Below are positions 44,424-52,604 of a stretch of DNA of 64,000 bases, piece after piece. Origin of the DNA: Halobacillus fulvus (lineage in GTDB: Bacteria; Bacillota; Bacilli; Bacillales; Halobacillaceae). Each line of letters begins with the position of its first letter. Position 1 is the first letter of the stretch. The notes under the pieces were generated by a model. It was not told the origin of the DNA and did no database searches. It saw only the letters and a program-made list of their open reading frames with translations. The stretch lies in the NCBI GenBank assembly GCA_004078665.1, contig SCFO01000005.1, positions 146,130 to 210,129 on the forward strand. The letters are read 5' to 3'. A program made the position numbers and the translations under genes.

Positions 44424-45785
44424 TTAACGAAGCAGTTGTAAAACCCCTTGTGGCTGCTGGTTAGCTTGAGCCAACATTGCCTGAGCAGCTTGAGAAAGAA
44501 TGGAATTCTTCGTCTGATTCATCATTTCTTTCGCCATATCTACGTCACGGATACGAGATTCAGCGGCTGTTAGGTTTTCAGATGATGTTCCTAAGTTATT
44601 AATTGTGTGATCTAAACGGTTTTGGTAAGCACCTAATTTAGAACGTTCTTGAGATACTGTCTTAATAGCATTATCAAGTACTGTTACAGCATCTGTAGCT
44701 TTTGCAGCACTTGACATATCTAAGGCATACTCAGTTCCAGCACTTACATCTTTAGTAATTTGGTTACCAGCACCTCCAGCAAATGCAGCATCCCCTGCAC
44801 CTGCATCAGCATCTCCGTTAGCAGTAATGCTTGCTATTCCTAATGCAACAGCACGCATATCATTAATATCTATGGTCATTTGTTGGTCGTTGTTAGCACC
44901 GATTTGGAAAGTTAATTTACCATTTGTTCCATTGGAACCTTCCTCTACTGTAGTAGTTACTGGATTCGTGCCACTCTTAAACTTAATATTTCCATCTCCA
45001 GCTTGCCCATCAAATTTACCGCCTGCAGTTGCAGTGATAGTTAGACCTTCGTCGCCATCTGATGTAAATGTAAATTCACTAATAGAAAGACTAGGGTCTG
45101 CACCACGCATTTCTTCAAAGGCAGCTTTTAAACGGTCGCCTAGATCATTAGGATTTGAAGTGTTAGTAGCAAGAGTAATAGTGTTAGTGCTTTCATCTAC
45201 AATATCTGCTGAACCATCATCATTATTCGCTACACTATTATCAAATTCAATTGTATAGTCAGTTCCGCCGATTGTTAAAACTGTACTACCTGTAGCACCG
45301 GTCCCAATTCCTGAAAATTCAAATCCTATACTTTCTTGTGTAGCTCCCGCAGAACCGGCACCTTTTGCATCACCATTGATTAACTTTTTAGTGTTAAATT
45401 CAGTATTATTACCGATTCTGTTAATTTCTTCAGTTAGTTGGTTTACTTCTTTTTGAATTTCTGTACGGTCATCAGATGTGTTAGTATCATTTGACGCTTG
45501 AACAGCTAATTCACGCATACGTTGAAGGATTGAGTGTGTTTCATTTAAAGCTCCCTCAGCAGTTTGTAGCATACTTACACCATCTTGTGCATTTTTAGAG
45601 GCCATATCTAGTCCACGAATTTGCCCCCGCATCTTTTCAGAGATTGCTAATCCAGCAGCATCGTCTCCAGCTTTATTAATACGAAGACCAGAAGAGAGTT
45701 TCTCCATAGATTTTGACTGCCCCGCTTGACCAGCACTCAACTGACGATAAGTATTCAATGCCGCGATATTGTGATTAATTCTCAT
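44424..45785 (-). CDS. hag: Flagellin, first paralogue
   Basis: 453 residues. D0/D1 termini are canonical (MRINHNIAALNTYRQLSAG, SMEKLSSGLRINKAGDDAAG; C-terminus SQAAQAMLAQANQQPQGVLQLLR). The central 140-350 region is a variable, acidic Gly/Asp/Thr-rich D2-type domain that differs from the second copy. It forms the filament. No promoter is visible in its own leader; transcription probably reads through from the SigD promoter at 46340-46366 across csrA2. The leader holds a CsrA-type hairpin and a GGGAGG ribosome binding site. Confidence 0.96.
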   Translation of the reverse strand: MRINHNIAALNTYRQLSAGQAGQSKSMEKLSSGLRINKAGDDAAGLAISEKMRGQIRGLDMASKNAQDGVSMLQTAEGALNETHSILQRMRELAVQASNDTNTSDDRTEIQKEVNQLTEEINRIGNNTEFNTKKLINGDAKGAGSAGATQESIGFEFSGIGTGATGSTVLTIGGTDYTIEFDNSVANNDDGSADIVDESTNTITLATNTSNPNDLGDRLKAAFEEMRGADPSLSISEFTFTSDGDEGLTITATAGGKFDGQAGDGNIKFKSGTNPVTTTVEEGSNGTNGKLTFQIGANNDQQMTIDINDMRAVALGIASITANGDADAGAGDAAFAGGAGNQITKDVSAGTEYALDMSSAAKATDAVTVLDNAIKTVSQERSKLGAYQNRLDHTINNLGTSSENLTAAESRIRDVDMAKEMMNQTKNSILSQAAQAMLAQANQQPQGVLQLLR

Positions 45786-45814
45786 TTCAAAAATTCCTCC
45801 CTAGAATCATTAGT

Positions 45815-45836
45815 GGGTGAACATCCTTTTTCACCC
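45815..45836 (-). promoter_or_regulatory. CsrA-binding hairpin in the hag1 leader
   Basis: Minus strand GGGTGA / TCACCC, 6 bp, with loop AAAAGGATGT. The loop contains AAGGATGT, matching the CsrA consensus ARGGAUGU. It lies about 20 bases before the ribosome binding site GGGAGG, which could be the second CsrA contact, as in B. subtilis hag. Confidence 0.75.
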
Positions 45837-45890
45837 CTTGTATTTTGAACCACCCAGCCAACGGGCCCTGTTTAACTGGGCAGTAACAAA

Positions 45891-45958
45891 CAAAAAGGAC
45901 GAGCTTGGTGTAGAGAAATGGATAGCCATCCATGCTTCTCTATTCCAAACTCGTCCTT
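45891..45958 (-). terminator. Long terminator/attenuator between csrA2 and hag1
   Basis: On the minus strand AAGGACGAG (45950-45958) pairs with CTCGTCCTT (45895-45903), followed inward by TTGG/CCAA, TAGAGAA/TTCTCTA and ATGGAT/ATCCAT, about 26 bp in all, then TTTTTGTTTG. The 5' arm overlaps the CsrA-type hairpin at 45947-45964, so the two cannot form together. Confidence 0.8.
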
Positions 45959-45964
45959 GAGTTT
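45947..45964 (-). promoter_or_regulatory. CsrA-type hairpin overlapping the attenuator
   Basis: Minus strand AAACTC / GAGTTT, 6 perfect base pairs, with the hexaloop AAGGAC. The same hexaloop occurs in the hag2 leader. It lies 10-27 bases after the csrA2 stop codon. Confidence 0.7.
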
Positions 45965-45973
45965 ATGTATAAT

Positions 45974-46135
45974 TCAATTGTTTTGCGCTTCGTATAGCTC
46001 ACCACGCGTAATTTTTACTTCTTTAGGGGCATCGATTGCCAAGCGAAGGTGTCCGTCTTCACTTTTCACAACCTTTACCATGATGTCATCATCCAACATG
46101 ACATATTCACCCGGTTTTCTCCCAATCACTAACAA
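45974..46135 (-). CDS. CsrA paralogue, short form
   Basis: 53 residues, TTG start at 46135 with AAGGGAGG 8 bases upstream. It begins MLVIGRKPGEYVMLDDDIMV and continues to HLRLAIDAPKEVKITRGELY, the CsrA fold. Positions equal to E. coli CsrA Arg6 and Arg44, which contact RNA, are Arg here. It stops at NN, about 20 residues before the end of the other CsrA, so it lacks the C-terminal tail that B. subtilis CsrA uses to bind FliW. It lies between the two flagellin genes on their strand, behind a SigD-type promoter. A translation regulator of flagellin mRNA is the simplest role; activity is inferred. Confidence 0.88.
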   Translation of the reverse strand: MLVIGRKPGEYVMLDDDIMVKVVKSEDGHLRLAIDAPKEVKITRGELYEAQNN

Positions 46136-46184
46136 ATCCTCTACCTCCCTTGTAGTTACATAGTCTTATAAAAAAGCAACAAAT

Positions 46185-46238
46185 AAGGATGAGTTAATAA
46201 ACCTACAGAAACAATAGGTTCAAAACTCATCCTTGAGC
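46185..46238 (-). promoter_or_regulatory. Hairpin with GGA motif in the csrA2 leader
   Basis: AAGGATGAGTT (46224-46234 on the minus strand) pairs with AACTCATCCTT over 11 bp, with inner AACCTA/TAGGTT. Its 5' edge can instead fold GCTC / GAGT around AAGGAT, a CsrA-like site. The outer arms resemble those of the attenuator downstream of csrA2. A T-rich stretch follows, so it may also be a weak terminator. Confidence 0.6.
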
Positions 46239-46339
46239 GTATTCTTATGTACCCGTTCTTCCATGAACAAGTATACTTATTATGACAATTAAGCCTCAAA
46301 ATGACAATGATGTTTTTGATATCCATCAGCTTACTTATA

Positions 46340-46366
46340 ATATCGGAAGAACATTCCATATGTTAA
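46340..46366 (-). promoter_or_regulatory. SigD-type promoter upstream of csrA2
   Basis: Minus strand TTAA (46363-46366), 15-base spacer, TCCGATAT (46340-46347). The leader to the csrA2 start would be about 195 bases. Confidence 0.68.
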
Positions 46367-46442
46367 CTTAATTTTTGATTTTTTTCTATAGAAAATTAAT
46401 AATGTGAAAAAATGAGGATTTTAGGAAGGATTCTTTTCAAAA

Positions 46443-46474
46443 ATAAAAGGCCTCATTAGGAAAATGAGGCCTTT
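46443..46474 (-). terminator. Terminator of the second flagellin gene
   Basis: Minus strand AAAGGCCTCATT / AATGAGGCCTTTT around a short loop, then ATTTTTG. Confidence 0.92.
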
Positions 46475-46481
46475 CGTCTAA

Positions 46482-47828
46482 TTAACGAAGAAGTTGTAGA
46501 ACACCTTGTGGCTGCTGGTTAGCTTGAGCCAACATTGCTTGAGCAGCTTGAGAAAGAATTGAGTTCTTCGTCTGATTCATCATTTCTTTCGCCATATCAA
46601 CGTCACGGATACGAGATTCTGAAGCAGTTAAGTTTTCAGAAGATGTTCCCAAGTTATTGATAGTGTGCTCTAAACGGTTTTGATATGCACCGAGTTTAGA
46701 ACGCTCGCCAGAAACAGATTGAATTGCGTCATTAATGGTGGTAATTGCACTTTCAGCCCCAGCAGTAGTTGTTACGTCTATAGCATTTACTCCAAGCGCT
46801 GCAGATCTCATATCACTAATAGAAACATACATTGTCTGATCTTCGTTTGCACCAATATGCATATTCAATCCACCATTAGAATTAACCGTTAAGGTTGCAG
46901 CTCCAGTAGCGCCACTCACCTCAAATTCTAAACCTGCAGCATTTCCACTCCCGGATAAAATAGTAACATTATTACCATCCGCTTTATATGAAGACACATC
47001 TGCAGCTGTAATTGTTGCATCTACACCTTCAACTTTTGCACCTGCAAAATCTCCACTAGAGCTTGCAATAGTAAGGTCAGATTTACTTCCTAAAGTATTT
47101 CCTTCAATTAGAAGATTTCCACCATTTAAAGATGCAGAAGCTCCGATACCCGCATTATTAATCTTGTCAATAGCATCACCTATTGTATCCGTTGTATCAA
47201 ATGAAAACGAAACTCCATTGATATTAATGTCGCTTGCGGCACTAAAAGCAGTGTTTTCAGTTAAAGAACCTGCTGTAGTAGTCCATGTATCTTTGGTTGC
47301 CGTGGTGAAGGCAGTCATTGTAACAGTTCCGCCCACTTGAGTTTCGGCACTTCCTCCTAAAACTGAAACTTGTGAAGCTGCAGCTCCTGTTGCAGTTGCA
47401 TCAACTGCAGAGCCACCATTTAAAAGTTTTTTGGTGTTAAACTCAGTAGTGTTACCAATACGGTCAACTTCATCTACGAGCTGACCAATTTCCTTTTGAA
47501 TTTCTGCACGATCATCACTAGTATTGGTGTCATTAGATGCTTGCACGGCAAGTTCTCTCATACGTTGTAAAATTGAATGTGTTTCATTCAACGCACCTTC
47601 TGCAGTTTGAATCAAAGATACACCATCTTGAGCATTCTTTGAAGCCATATCCAATCCACGAATCTGACCACGCATCTTCTCGGAAATCGCAAGACCCGCT
47701 GCGTCGTCTCCCGCACGGTTGATACGAAGACCTGAAGATAATTTTTCCATAGAATTTTGCTGACCCTGGTTAGCAGAGTTAAGCTGACGATAAGTGTTCA
47801 AAGCCGCGATATTGTGATTAATACGCAT
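46482..47828 (-). CDS. hag: Flagellin, second paralogue
   Basis: 448 residues. Termini are nearly identical to the first copy (MRINHNIAALNTYRQLNSAN; same final 50 residues), while the middle (about 140-350) is an unrelated Ala/Thr/Ser/Val-rich domain (VSVLGGSAETQVGG, SFDTTDTIGDAIDKINNAG). It is preceded by a strong SigD promoter and a CsrA hairpin in a 100-base leader, placing it in the classic hag position after csrA. Probably the main filament protein, with the other copy conditional. Confidence 0.96.
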   Translation of the reverse strand: MRINHNIAALNTYRQLNSANQGQQNSMEKLSSGLRINRAGDDAAGLAISEKMRGQIRGLDMASKNAQDGVSLIQTAEGALNETHSILQRMRELAVQASNDTNTSDDRAEIQKEIGQLVDEVDRIGNTTEFNTKKLLNGGSAVDATATGAAASQVSVLGGSAETQVGGTVTMTAFTTATKDTWTTTAGSLTENTAFSAASDININGVSFSFDTTDTIGDAIDKINNAGIGASASLNGGNLLIEGNTLGSKSDLTIASSSGDFAGAKVEGVDATITAADVSSYKADGNNVTILSGSGNAAGLEFEVSGATGAATLTVNSNGGLNMHIGANEDQTMYVSISDMRSAALGVNAIDVTTTAGAESAITTINDAIQSVSGERSKLGAYQNRLEHTINNLGTSSENLTASESRIRDVDMAKEMMNQTKNSILSQAAQAMLAQANQQPQGVLQLLR

Positions 47829-47856
47829 AATAAAATAATCCTCCCTGATTTCTTAC

Positions 47857-47872
47857 CCCACGTCCTTGTGGG
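47857..47872 (-). promoter_or_regulatory. CsrA-binding hairpin in the hag2 leader
   Basis: Minus strand CCCAC / GTGGG, 5 bp, hexaloop AAGGAC; ACAAGGACGT fits the CsrA consensus ACANGGANGU exactly. AGGGAGGATT follows and overlaps the ribosome binding site. Confidence 0.82.
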
Positions 47873-47936
47873 ATGTTAGAATATTAGTGCCAAATAAAAA
47901 GCCGGCCGACTTTAGATGTTTGGCGTTACATCTTTA

Positions 47937-47963
47937 TTATCGGACGACTTCATTCAAGGTTTA
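47937..47963 (-). promoter_or_regulatory. SigD promoter of the second flagellin gene
   Basis: Minus strand TAAA (47960-47963), 15-base spacer, TCCGATAA (47937-47944). It overlaps the end of csrA, as in B. subtilis. Confidence 0.88.
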
Positions 47964-48188
47964 GCTGTTTTGATTGTTTTTTAATAAATTCATTAAATCA
48001 TCACTCACAGACGCAGCTGCTTCGTTCTCTTCCTGAATCGCTATGTAAATTTCCTTGCGGTGAATCTCAACATTCGACGGGGCATCGATGCCGAGTCGCA
48101 CCTGGTTTCCTTCAATCGAGAGGACTTTGATTTCTATATCATCCCCGATTTTAATCGCTTCATCAGCTTTACGGTTAAGGATGAGCAT
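47961..48188 (-). CDS. csrA: Carbon storage regulator CsrA
   Basis: 75 residues: [36 protein letters not shown] with the RNA-binding Arg, and a C-terminal helix/tail [18 protein letters not shown]. The dimer blocks the hag ribosome binding site and is relieved by FliW. It overlaps the fliW stop. Start at 48188 is the canonical N-terminus; a GTG at 48197 is possible. Confidence 0.95.
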   Translation of the reverse strand: MLILNRKADEAIKIGDDIEIKVLSIEGNQVRLGIDAPSNVEIHRKEIYIAIQEENEAAASVSDDLMNLLKNNQNS

Positions 48189-48630
48189 GCGTTCCACCCG
48201 CTTCCTCGCGCGCTTTAATCGAATGCTTCGTATGATACTCTGTTCTATTCAAAATCAGCTGCTTCGCCTGACGATTCTTTTTATTGATCACAACCGGTGC
48301 CTGCAAGTTCACCGTCGACTCCTCAAACGGATTCTTTAGCGTCAGGATCGAGTACAACTCCACATCCTCCGCCTTCTCAAGTGCAAGTTCACCTTTTGAC
48401 TGATCATCTATCGTAAATTCATAGTCTTTAAAAAAGAGATACGGGTTGGCTACGATAAACGCGATTTCTTTTTCATCAGCAGACTGCAGCACATGGTAAA
48501 CGGGTGCTTCCGGCAGTGGAAGTAACGCAAACTTCTTCAGGTCTTTAAACCCTGGCAACCCCTGTTCGAAATGCAGAAGCTCTACGTCTTTCACTTCAAC
48601 TGAACCGAAGTATTTGGTTTCGAGATTCAT
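48175..48630 (-). CDS. fliW: Flagellar assembly factor FliW
   Basis: 151 residues with the FliW core [32 protein letters not shown] and [22 protein letters not shown]. FliW binds either flagellin or CsrA, coupling filament export to hag translation. It lies directly upstream of csrA and overlaps it. Confidence 0.96.
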   Translation of the reverse strand: MNLETKYFGSVEVKDVELLHFEQGLPGFKDLKKFALLPLPEAPVYHVLQSADEKEIAFIVANPYLFFKDYEFTIDDQSKGELALEKAEDVELYSILTLKNPFEESTVNLQAPVVINKKNRQAKQLILNRTEYHTKHSIKAREEAGGTHAHP

Positions 48631-48649
48631 AAAAAATCCTTCCTATCCT

Positions 48650-49201
48650 TTATAATTTCCAATCGATTTGAACCGACGGGTACTGTTCCATTGTAACGTC
48701 AACCGAGCCTCGCTGGTATTGGAATTCAGGAAAACGTGGCGTCGTTTTGATGATTGGTGCATTCCGCTTCACATCAATTTCCGTCGGGTTCGCCTCGTAA
48801 GACGTTTGAACAAGTTCATGAACCGGCGTGTTCCCAGGTTTATAATCAAAATTGAACCCTACATTTCGTGCTGCCTGATCCGCAATCGGATTCCCCTTAT
48901 TTTCAATTTTCATCAGCTCATCACCTTCCTGCGCAACCCTAGCCAACCCTTCCATCCATGTCTGTTCAGCAAAAGCAGCCGTGTCGCGAGTACGTTCGAA
49001 GGAGGATTTTAAATGAAGGTTGCTCCAAGCCTTCGACTGATCAATCGTCAACTTCCCCGGTCTCTGTCTAATCATCAAATCTGCTTTCGGCTGCTCTATA
49101 CTCTGATCCGCTTTAAACTGCTGATATTCATGAACCGCATCATTCTTCTTAATCCCAATTCTCGCTGGCATCGTCTGAACCTGAAGCTGTGGAACCCTCA
49201 T
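48650..49201 (-). CDS. yviE: YviE-family protein (DUF6470)
   Basis: 183 residues beginning MRVPQLQVQTMPARIGI, soluble, with a C-terminal strand-rich part VDVTMEQYPSVQIDWKL. Always found between flgL and fliW in Bacillus. Function unknown; flagellar by context. It starts 20 bases upstream of fliW on the same strand. Confidence 0.87.
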   Translation of the reverse strand: MRVPQLQVQTMPARIGIKKNDAVHEYQQFKADQSIEQPKADLMIRQRPGKLTIDQSKAWSNLHLKSSFERTRDTAAFAEQTWMEGLARVAQEGDELMKIENKGNPIADQAARNVGFNFDYKPGNTPVHELVQTSYEANPTEIDVKRNAPIIKTTPRFPEFQYQRGSVDVTMEQYPSVQIDWKL

Positions 49202-49367
49202 CCTTCCCCCTCCTTTTTTATTGTAATGTCTTAGTGTTTATTTCAATGGACGAATATTACGCGCTGAATGATCTCATAGATACTGTTAAACTTTCAGTGT
49301 CTGTTTAACTACAAAGCATTCGAGTGTGTTTTCTTCAATCCTATTTCTTACACTTTCAGCAAATGAT
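49202..49367. other. Start of flgL-yviE gap, nothing recognised
   Basis: AT-rich stretch before repeat copy G. I see no promoter that matches SigD or SigA well and no ORF. Confidence 0.4.
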
Positions 49368-49537
49368 GTTTCCGTTCACCTATTCTTGTAAGGAGGGGCG
49401 GGAAATGACGAGACTCCTATGGGGAGAACAGGGCAGGCTGAGATCCCGCAGGGCATTAGCCCGAGGAAGCTCAGCGCCCGCCCATGGAAAGCGAGTTATT
49501 TCTCGCCCCTCCAAGCTCTGTTATGCATAACGGAAAC
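49368..49537 (-). repeat. Palindromic intergenic repeat, copy G (inverted)
   Basis: 170 bp, ends GTTTCCGTT / AACGGAAAC. Outer arms GGAGGGGCGGGAAAT / ATTTCTCGCCCCTCC; central hairpin GGGC/GCCC. It interrupts the flagellar cluster between flgL and yviE. Confidence 0.9.
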
Positions 49538-49574
49538 TGTTAAGCTGAACTAGACGAAACATCTCCCTATTGAA

Positions 49575-49602
49575 GAAAAAGCGACCTGAAATCAGATCGC
49601 TT
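49575..49602 (-). terminator. Terminator of the flgM-flgL unit
   Basis: Minus strand AAGCGATCTGA / TCAGGTCGCTTTTTC. Confidence 0.85.
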
Positions 49603-50482
49603 ACCTTAAAAAGTCCATCAACGTCGGCTGGATAATCCGCGAACCGACCCCAAGCGCCGCCCGATGAATACTCTCCTGCGCCTTCAAACTGGTAATCACT
49701 TTTTCAATTTCCGCATCTTCATTATCCGACATCATCCTCGTCGCAGACACTTCCTGTACAGAAAGCCTCTCCTCGACAAGCTCCATACGGTTCATCCGCG
49801 CCCCAAGGTCTGCCCTCGCACTTAAAATATCATTGATATCATCATCGAATGTACCTAAGTAAGCTCCAAGCTCATCACCCGTAGCACCGTTTTCGAGTTC
49901 ATCCGCGAAGTTTTCGAGCTGAGTGAAGAAGTCGTCGTTGAATACAGCATCAGGTCGGACATTCACTTCCATCTCGACACCTTGAGAAACTTCAATCTTG
50001 ACCGGAGTGTTCGTCGTGTTCAGGACGTAATCTTCTGCGGTCATATCAACCGGAGGATTTGTCGTATTCGTACCATTGAAAATATATTTATCGTTTACTT
50101 TTGTATTGGCGATTGTTCCTAAATGCTCTTTCAGCTGGCGGATTTCCTGGGCGACGTTTTCGCGCTGTCCATCTTCATATGTATCGTTACTCGCCTGTAC
50201 CGTCAACTCTCTTACCCGTTGCATCGCTTTTGTCGCCTTATCAAGCGCTGAATCACTGTTATCCATCCAGTTATGAACTTCTGACATGTTGCGCTGATAC
50301 TGCTGAACTTGGGACAACTGGGTCCGGTAATCGATCCCTTTCATCGCGACAACGGGATCGTCGGAAGGGCGTGAAATCTTTTTCCCTGTCGACAGCTGTT
50401 CCTGATATTTGCCCATACTTTGATAGCTTTGGCTCAAGTTACGGAGCATGTTATTTGAAAGCATCGATTGTGTGATGCGCAT
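49601..50482 (-). CDS. flgL: Hook-filament junction protein FlgL
   Basis: 293 residues: MRITQSMLSNNMLRNLSQSYQSM, LSTGKKISRPSDDPVVAMKG at the N-terminus and a C-terminal helix (IEKVITSLKAQESIHRAALGVGSRIIQPTLMDFLR). Links the hook to the filament. Follows flgK by 9 bases. Confidence 0.96.
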   Translation of the reverse strand: MRITQSMLSNNMLRNLSQSYQSMGKYQEQLSTGKKISRPSDDPVVAMKGIDYRTQLSQVQQYQRNMSEVHNWMDNSDSALDKATKAMQRVRELTVQASNDTYEDGQRENVAQEIRQLKEHLGTIANTKVNDKYIFNGTNTTNPPVDMTAEDYVLNTTNTPVKIEVSQGVEMEVNVRPDAVFNDDFFTQLENFADELENGATGDELGAYLGTFDDDINDILSARADLGARMNRMELVEERLSVQEVSATRMMSDNEDAEIEKVITSLKAQESIHRAALGVGSRIIQPTLMDFLR

Positions 50483-50491
50483 TCGTTATCC

Positions 50492-52069
50492 CTACCTTCC
50501 TACTCGGCCCATCTGGTTGATGATCCGGTCGATCATTTCGTCCACCACGGTAATATTTCGCGCCGCTGCATTATAGGCGTGCTGGAACTTGACCATGTTG
50601 GCCATTTCTTCATCGAGAGAGACAGAACTGACCGATTGACGCTGTTCTTCGACAGACTGCTTAAGCACATTCGTATTGCTCATCATCCGGTTCGCTTCTT
50701 GGGTCTGTACCGCCATTTCCCCGATTACACCCTGGTAATAATCGCCAAATGACGAGGTACCGCCGGCCTGATTGTATTCAAGTTTAAGCTCGCCGACTTT
50801 TGCTAAAAGAAGCGCATTTCCACCGTTACCGGCATTCTCACCATCCATAGCCGCTGCAATATTGCTGACACTGTCCAAGATATTCTGATCCAGTTCCATT
50901 CTCGAAGCGAAGCCTTCAAGCGTCATTGTGCCACTTGAGTCTGAGAAAAAGTTTCCTAAACCAGCAGGAGCTGTACCCGCCATCTCATTCAAGCTCGAGC
51001 CTTGATCATGAACTTCATTAAATGATGTTGCAAATGTAAACGAAAGCTGGTCTAACTGCTTCAGCATGTCCGGATAAACGCCGGTAGCTTCAGCAGGCGT
51101 TCCGCCGTTTGAGACACCATAAGCATCGACGAGAGCCTTCAGCTTGCCGGTCGAATTGAACGCCGCTCCTGTAATCGTAGAAGGTGTGCCATTATCCGGC
51201 ACTGTTGTCAAGGTAAGCTCATTCACCGAATCGGCAGGACCGTCTTCGCTAACCGATAACTGACTGTAAGACTTATTTGCACCATCGACAAGTGGCACAG
51301 AAAAAGGAGTTCCATTTTGATCATTGACGATTTCGATCGTATAAAGGCCATCTGCCTGATCAAGAGCAGAAGTTGCACTTCTCGTTGACGTCACTTTAAT
51401 ATCAACAAGACCTGAAAGTTGATCAACAAGACGATCGCGTTCGTCATACAAGTCATTCGGAAGCATGCCGTGTGGCTCTACTTCACCAATCTGTTGGTTG
51501 AGATTGTGAATTTGAGAGACAAGACTGTTGATTTCTTTTGTTGTCACATTGATTTCGTTGCTGACATCCTGTCTCAAGCCCTGAATCGAATTCGACAAAT
51601 AGTTGAACGTTTCTGCCACAGCAACGGCCCGCTGGCGCACCGTTGTCCGCGTTTCGGTGGATTCAGGATTTGTCGCCATGTCCTGGATCGACTGCCAGAA
51701 ACGGTCCATCGTTTTCGAAAGCCCCTGCTCAGATGGTTCATTCATGATTTCTTCCATCTTATTTAATGACTTGGAGAGCGATTCGTAGTAGCCCGTCTTG
51801 GAATTTTCGTTACGGAACTGCAAATCCAGAAATTCTTCCCGCACTCGTTCGATACTGCCTGCCTGCACACCACTTCCGACCTGACCCGGAATTTCCGGAC
51901 GGTTCCGCGAAGCCGGTGGGTAAGGTCCCGTTTGTTCAAAATTGAATCGCTGCCTTGTGTATCCAGGCGTATTGGCATTGGATATGTTATGACCTGTCGT
52001 ATAGAGAGCAGACTGCTGGGTAAATAAACCGCGTTTTGCTACCTCTAAGCCATGGAAGGTTGACACCAT
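50492..52069 (-). CDS. flgK: Hook-associated protein FlgK
   Basis: 525 residues. N-terminal rod/hook motif (ALYTTGHNISNANTPGYTRQRFNF), C-terminal NMVKFQHAYNAAARNITVVDEMIDRIIN. First hook-filament junction protein. ATG at 52069 with GAGGAG upstream; it follows flgN by about 18 bases. Confidence 0.96.
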   Translation of the reverse strand: MVSTFHGLEVAKRGLFTQQSALYTTGHNISNANTPGYTRQRFNFEQTGPYPPASRNRPEIPGQVGSGVQAGSIERVREEFLDLQFRNENSKTGYYESLSKSLNKMEEIMNEPSEQGLSKTMDRFWQSIQDMATNPESTETRTTVRQRAVAVAETFNYLSNSIQGLRQDVSNEINVTTKEINSLVSQIHNLNQQIGEVEPHGMLPNDLYDERDRLVDQLSGLVDIKVTSTRSATSALDQADGLYTIEIVNDQNGTPFSVPLVDGANKSYSQLSVSEDGPADSVNELTLTTVPDNGTPSTITGAAFNSTGKLKALVDAYGVSNGGTPAEATGVYPDMLKQLDQLSFTFATSFNEVHDQGSSLNEMAGTAPAGLGNFFSDSSGTMTLEGFASRMELDQNILDSVSNIAAAMDGENAGNGGNALLLAKVGELKLEYNQAGGTSSFGDYYQGVIGEMAVQTQEANRMMSNTNVLKQSVEEQRQSVSSVSLDEEMANMVKFQHAYNAAARNITVVDEMIDRIINQMGRVGR

Positions 52070-52087
52070 ATGAATTCTCCTCTTCTG

Positions 52088-52576
52088 TTAAGCTTTTGAA
52101 TCAAACACTGAGCGTTTCGATTTTGCATCTACTCCGGGTTGATGACCGTAATTGACCTGCTCTAAGGATGGCTCGAGCATATCCAATGACACGTTGACGA
52201 ACTGAAGCGACTGCTGGATCAGCTCGGCGTTCAGCTGTTCCTGATTTTTCAGCTCAGAGAGCACAAGAATCAGTTCGTTGTAAGCATTGTGGAGCTGTTG
52301 ATGTTCTTCGCCTTCAAGATAGGTGAGCATTTCAGATACAGTCGGATCAGTGGCTGGGATTTCGTGCTCGTTGTACCAGCGAGTGACCGCTTCGATCCGT
52401 TCTTTTTCAACTTTATTGATTGCCTGCACGTGCTTCCGTTCCATTGTTAGGAGCTGTTGCAGGCTGTTCATATCATTTGTTTTGATGGCCTCGGTTTTTT
52501 TGTGGGATAGGGAGAGCAGACTTTCGTTGAGCTGCTTCATCTGCCCCATCAACTGCACTACCTGTTGAACCGTCAT
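52088..52576 (-). CDS. flgN: Flagellar chaperone FlgN-like protein
   Basis: 162 residues, almost entirely helical (coiled coil: VVQLMGQMKQLNESLLSLSHKKTEAIKTND, MERKHVQAINKVEKERIEAV). Chaperone for FlgK and FlgL, equal to YvyG of B. subtilis. AAGGAGG precedes the ATG. A repeat copy separates it from flgM. Confidence 0.88.
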   Translation of the reverse strand: MTVQQVVQLMGQMKQLNESLLSLSHKKTEAIKTNDMNSLQQLLTMERKHVQAINKVEKERIEAVTRWYNEHEIPATDPTVSEMLTYLEGEEHQQLHNAYNELILVLSELKNQEQLNAELIQQSLQFVNVSLDMLEPSLEQVNYGHQPGVDAKSKRSVFDSKA

Positions 52577-52604
52577 ATTCTAACCTCCTTAACTATGAAG
52601 CCTT

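Noticed and set aside
45918-46163. 81-codon plus-strand ORF between the flagellin genes
   Set aside because: It is antisense to csrA2, whose minus-strand frame has the conserved CsrA motifs and a good ribosome binding site.
49324-49530. 68-codon plus-strand ORF
   Set aside because: It is the translated form of repeat copy G.
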